DNA of 64,000 nucleotides, taken from positions 147,314,843 to 147,378,842 of the forward strand of contig NC_073693.1 in assembly GCF_029784155.1 (NCBI RefSeq), given 5' to 3'. Below are positions 61,985-64,000 of this stretch, piece by piece (position 1 is the first letter of the stretch; every line of letters begins with the position of its first letter). The notes under the pieces are model-generated. The model was not told the origin of the DNA. It saw only the letters and a program-made list of their open reading frames with translations, and ran no database searches. This stretch comes from Uranotaenia lowii. Lineage: Eukaryota > Arthropoda > Insecta > Diptera > Culicidae. The translations under genes and the position numbers were made by a program.

Positions 61985-63114
61985 GAACTAACGACCAATA
62001 TTAATTCATTGCTGTTTTTCCAAAGTTCTTGAAATTTTGATATATGAAAGGTTTTATTCTGCAGCTACTCCGATAATCTCCGAATCCCAGCATGGTTTCG
62101 TTAAGAAAAGATCAACTGTGACAATTACACAAACAATCGAGGAGGTAGAAGACCTTGCAACGGTGTACGTAGAAAGGGTTGGCATCTGGATGGAGGGAGT
62201 TAAGCCTCAGATAGCTCACCATAAAACCGAAGTTCTGCTCGTGACCAACAAAAGAGTTGTGCCGCACATGTAGATTACTGTTGGAGGACACATAACATCT
62301 TCCAAACAGCAGCTGAAATACCATCGACCATCGCTTAAGTGTTGGTGAGCATGTCAAATACTGTTGTGAAAGTGCATCGAAAGTCGTAGATTCATTGGCC
62401 TGGATTATGCCGAACTGCCATGGTTCAAAGAGTAGCAAGAGACGTCTCCTTGCGAGCGTAGCAGAAACTACGATGCGGAGATCCAAATTACGGAGCACAC
62501 ATCGGATGATAGCCATGCGAGTTTCCTGTGCGTACAGGACCATATCAGCAGATGCAGCTTTTGTCATCGCTGGCATGATTCCAATCGACATTACTTTGGC
62601 GGAGAATATGGAGTGTTACAAAGCAAGAACTGTTAGAGGAGTGCATAAAATTCAACGAGCATTGACAATGCTCAAGTGGCAGGAGCAATGGGACGCATCG
62701 AACAATGCAAGATGGACGCATAGGCTAATCCCGCGACTTTCAGACTGGGTAAATCGGAAGTATGGAGAGGTCAACTTCTACCTGACGCAGTTTCTTTCGG
62801 GTTATGGGTGCTTTAAGCAATACCTTCATCGCTTTAAGCTTATCAGCTCGCCTTATTGCTCGGAATGCTTAGATACGGAGGAATCGACAGAACATGCTAT
62901 CTTTGTCTGTCCCAGGTTCATTTCAAGGCGTCAACAACTTCAAAATTTGAACGCTGAAAATTTTGTGAGTGAAATGTGTCGCGACGAACAGTCGTGGCGT
63001 GCTATAGTCGGAGAAATCTCGCAAATCATGCACGATCTGATAAGAATCAGGAAAGATTATGAACGGAGAGAGCGAGATAGTCAACCAAATTTGAAGGTCT
63101 TGGGCCTTGTATGA
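61985..63114 (+). pseudogene. R1-type non-LTR retrotransposon remnant (RT pieces and C-terminal CCHC)
   Basis: 'SESQHGFVKKRSTVT' near 62,090 is RT block 2. An internal deletion then joins it to post-catalytic sequence, 'IAHHKTEVLLVTNKRVV'. The frame 62,395-63,114 encodes the thumb and C-terminal region. It ends in a zinc-binding motif CSECLDTEESTEHAIFVC (C-x2-C-x8-H-x4-C; 62,859-62,912), characteristic of R1-group ORF2. The frame from 62,395 is open for 239 codons, but the catalytic RT blocks are missing. The 3' UTR probably continues to about 63,410. Confidence 0.75.
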
Positions 63115-63414
63115 CACTTCAATTCAAAAGCAACGCGATCTTAGGGCGCGGTATAGCACTAATCTGGACTCATACGTGTGGTGAGACTTAAAAGGTCTCA
63201 CGTACTCAGCTACGATCTTTCCTGCAGCAAATGGAAGCGGAGATACCATTCGGGGTGGTCGTGACGGGATTCTAGCTTGGTAGTTTCTTAATCGACCATG
63301 CCTTGGTGGTAAGAAATCCTGCGGGAGTGGTAGCTGTGCGGACGCGAGTAATTTTGAAAGCGTTACCTAACCGGCACACGTCTCGGGGTCTTCCGTACCA
63401 GTCTGAAGGTGGCG

Positions 63415-63535
63415 ATAGAGGAAAAGGAGAAGGAGGAAAAAGGAGAAGGAGGAAAAAGGAGAAGGAGGATAAAGGAGAGTGATGATCAAGGAGAAAGACC
63501 AAAATTGAGAAAGAGTAAAAGAAAAAGGGTGAGTT
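63415..63535 (+). repeat. Purine-rich GGAGAAGGAGGAAAAA repeat
   Basis: Imperfect tandem units 'ggagaaggaggaaaa' (63,421-63,470) extending into a general A/G run to about 63,535. It may be the degenerate tail of the preceding R1-type remnant or a simple repeat. Confidence 0.7.
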
Positions 63536-63734
63536 GTATAAGTGCATGAGCACAGCTTACCCCTTGATGTAGTATCACAGGGTGAAACCAAGGGGCACAT
63601 CTGGCACACGAAGCCCAAGGTGGTTTTGGTGGAGCGAACCCACTCACGGCAGCAAACACCCGGCTATTATGGTTTGAAGTCAAATTTCCATCTTGTAAAA
63701 AAAAGAAATACACATCGCAGCTGATAAAAAACTG

Positions 63735-64000
63735 CAAGTGGATTCATCGACCTTGCCAAAGCCTTTGACACAGTACCCCACAGCATTGCGGTGATGAAAC
63801 TAGAGCGCTATGGTTTTCCTACATGGTCAACCAGATGGCTGCACTCGTACCTGATGAATCGTCGAGGCTTCATGAACATTCGTGGTACACATTCCTCGGT
63901 GTTGTTAGATATGCCTTCTGGAGTCCCACAAGGAAGTTATTTCAGCCCGCTAATCTTTGTGGTTTTTGTATATGACTTGACAACCCATCTTAAGTCATCA
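63735..64000 (+). pseudogene. Non-LTR reverse transcriptase fragment, runs off the window
   Basis: Plus-strand reading gives 'GFIDLAKAFDTVPHSIAVMK' (block 3, D..KAFD) and 'SYLMNRRGFMNIRG', then 'SGVPQGSYFSPLIFVVFVYD' (block 4). The FADD block would lie beyond 64,000. It resembles Jockey- or R1-type RTs. It is a different element from the R1-type remnant just upstream, because it restarts at an earlier RT block. Start truncated near 63,735. Confidence 0.75.

Overview
This is a stretch of insect nuclear DNA, almost certainly dipteran and probably culicid (mosquito). The evidence is a seven-transmembrane insect odorant receptor gene with four exons and 55-59 nt introns, a mariner-type transposase with the DD37E spacing best known from mosquitoes, and A+T-rich DNA packed with insect mobile-element families (BEL/Pao, Penelope-like, Jockey/CR1/R1-type non-LTR, hAT-, Tigger- and Transib-type DNA elements, a tRNA-derived SINE). 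Only one complete host gene is visible, the odorant receptor at 35,033-36,452 (+). Two isolated minus-strand exons with signal-peptide-like starts (8,631-8,676 and 13,174-13,258) and an unidentified decayed coding stretch (9,588-10,051, -) may be parts of other host genes.

Layout. 1-5.4 kb: a diverged direct repeat (1-475 and 4,483-5,400), a hAT-like element (1,621-4,054) and a small TA-flanked MITE. 5.4-10.5 kb: a three-level nest (hAT fragment, then a 'GAGAATGAGGATACTTGAT' repeat, then a palindromic Penelope-like insertion), followed by a hAT-type element (7,840-10,487) that carries a 2.2-kb non-transposon segment with a possible small secreted-peptide exon. 10.5-18 kb: a tRNA-SINE, TIR elements and sparse host sequence. 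18.06-20.71 kb: a second palindromic Penelope-like insertion with the same architecture as the first. 20.8-24.7 kb: another copy of the GAGAATGAGG repeat and a 1.8-kb foldback hairpin. 26.7-34 kb: decayed non-LTR retrotransposons (Jockey-like +, CR1/L2-like -, and an EN/RT element -) with insertions whose target duplications can be read exactly. 35.0-36.7 kb: the odorant receptor. 37.1-53.2 kb: a long-TIR Transib-like element (TSD CAATG) containing a 9.2-kb full-length BEL/Pao element in its left arm and, inside, an unclassified repeat, a Tigger element and a foldback MITE. 54.45-55.74 kb: a DD37E mariner-type element. 58.06-61.04 kb: a hAT-like element holding a second, related foldback hairpin. 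61.4-64 kb: a mariner transposase fragment, an R1-type retrotransposon remnant and the start of another RT fragment that runs off the window.

How it works together. Apart from the receptor this is a transposon graveyard with a few young insertions. The BEL/Pao element has one long uninterrupted ORF, near-identical LTRs and a perfect 5-bp TSD. The Penelope-like element at 18-20.7 kb has nearly identical arms. Target-site duplications were used to order many of the nested events. The most unusual content is the pair of Penelope-like insertions with identical inverted-dimer geometry and hammerhead-ribozyme-like motifs, the hAT-type element carrying host-like coding sequence, the Transib-like element ending in a CACAGTG heptamer, and two different foldback elements that share a hairpin core. 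All homology statements come from reading motifs by eye; no database search was possible.
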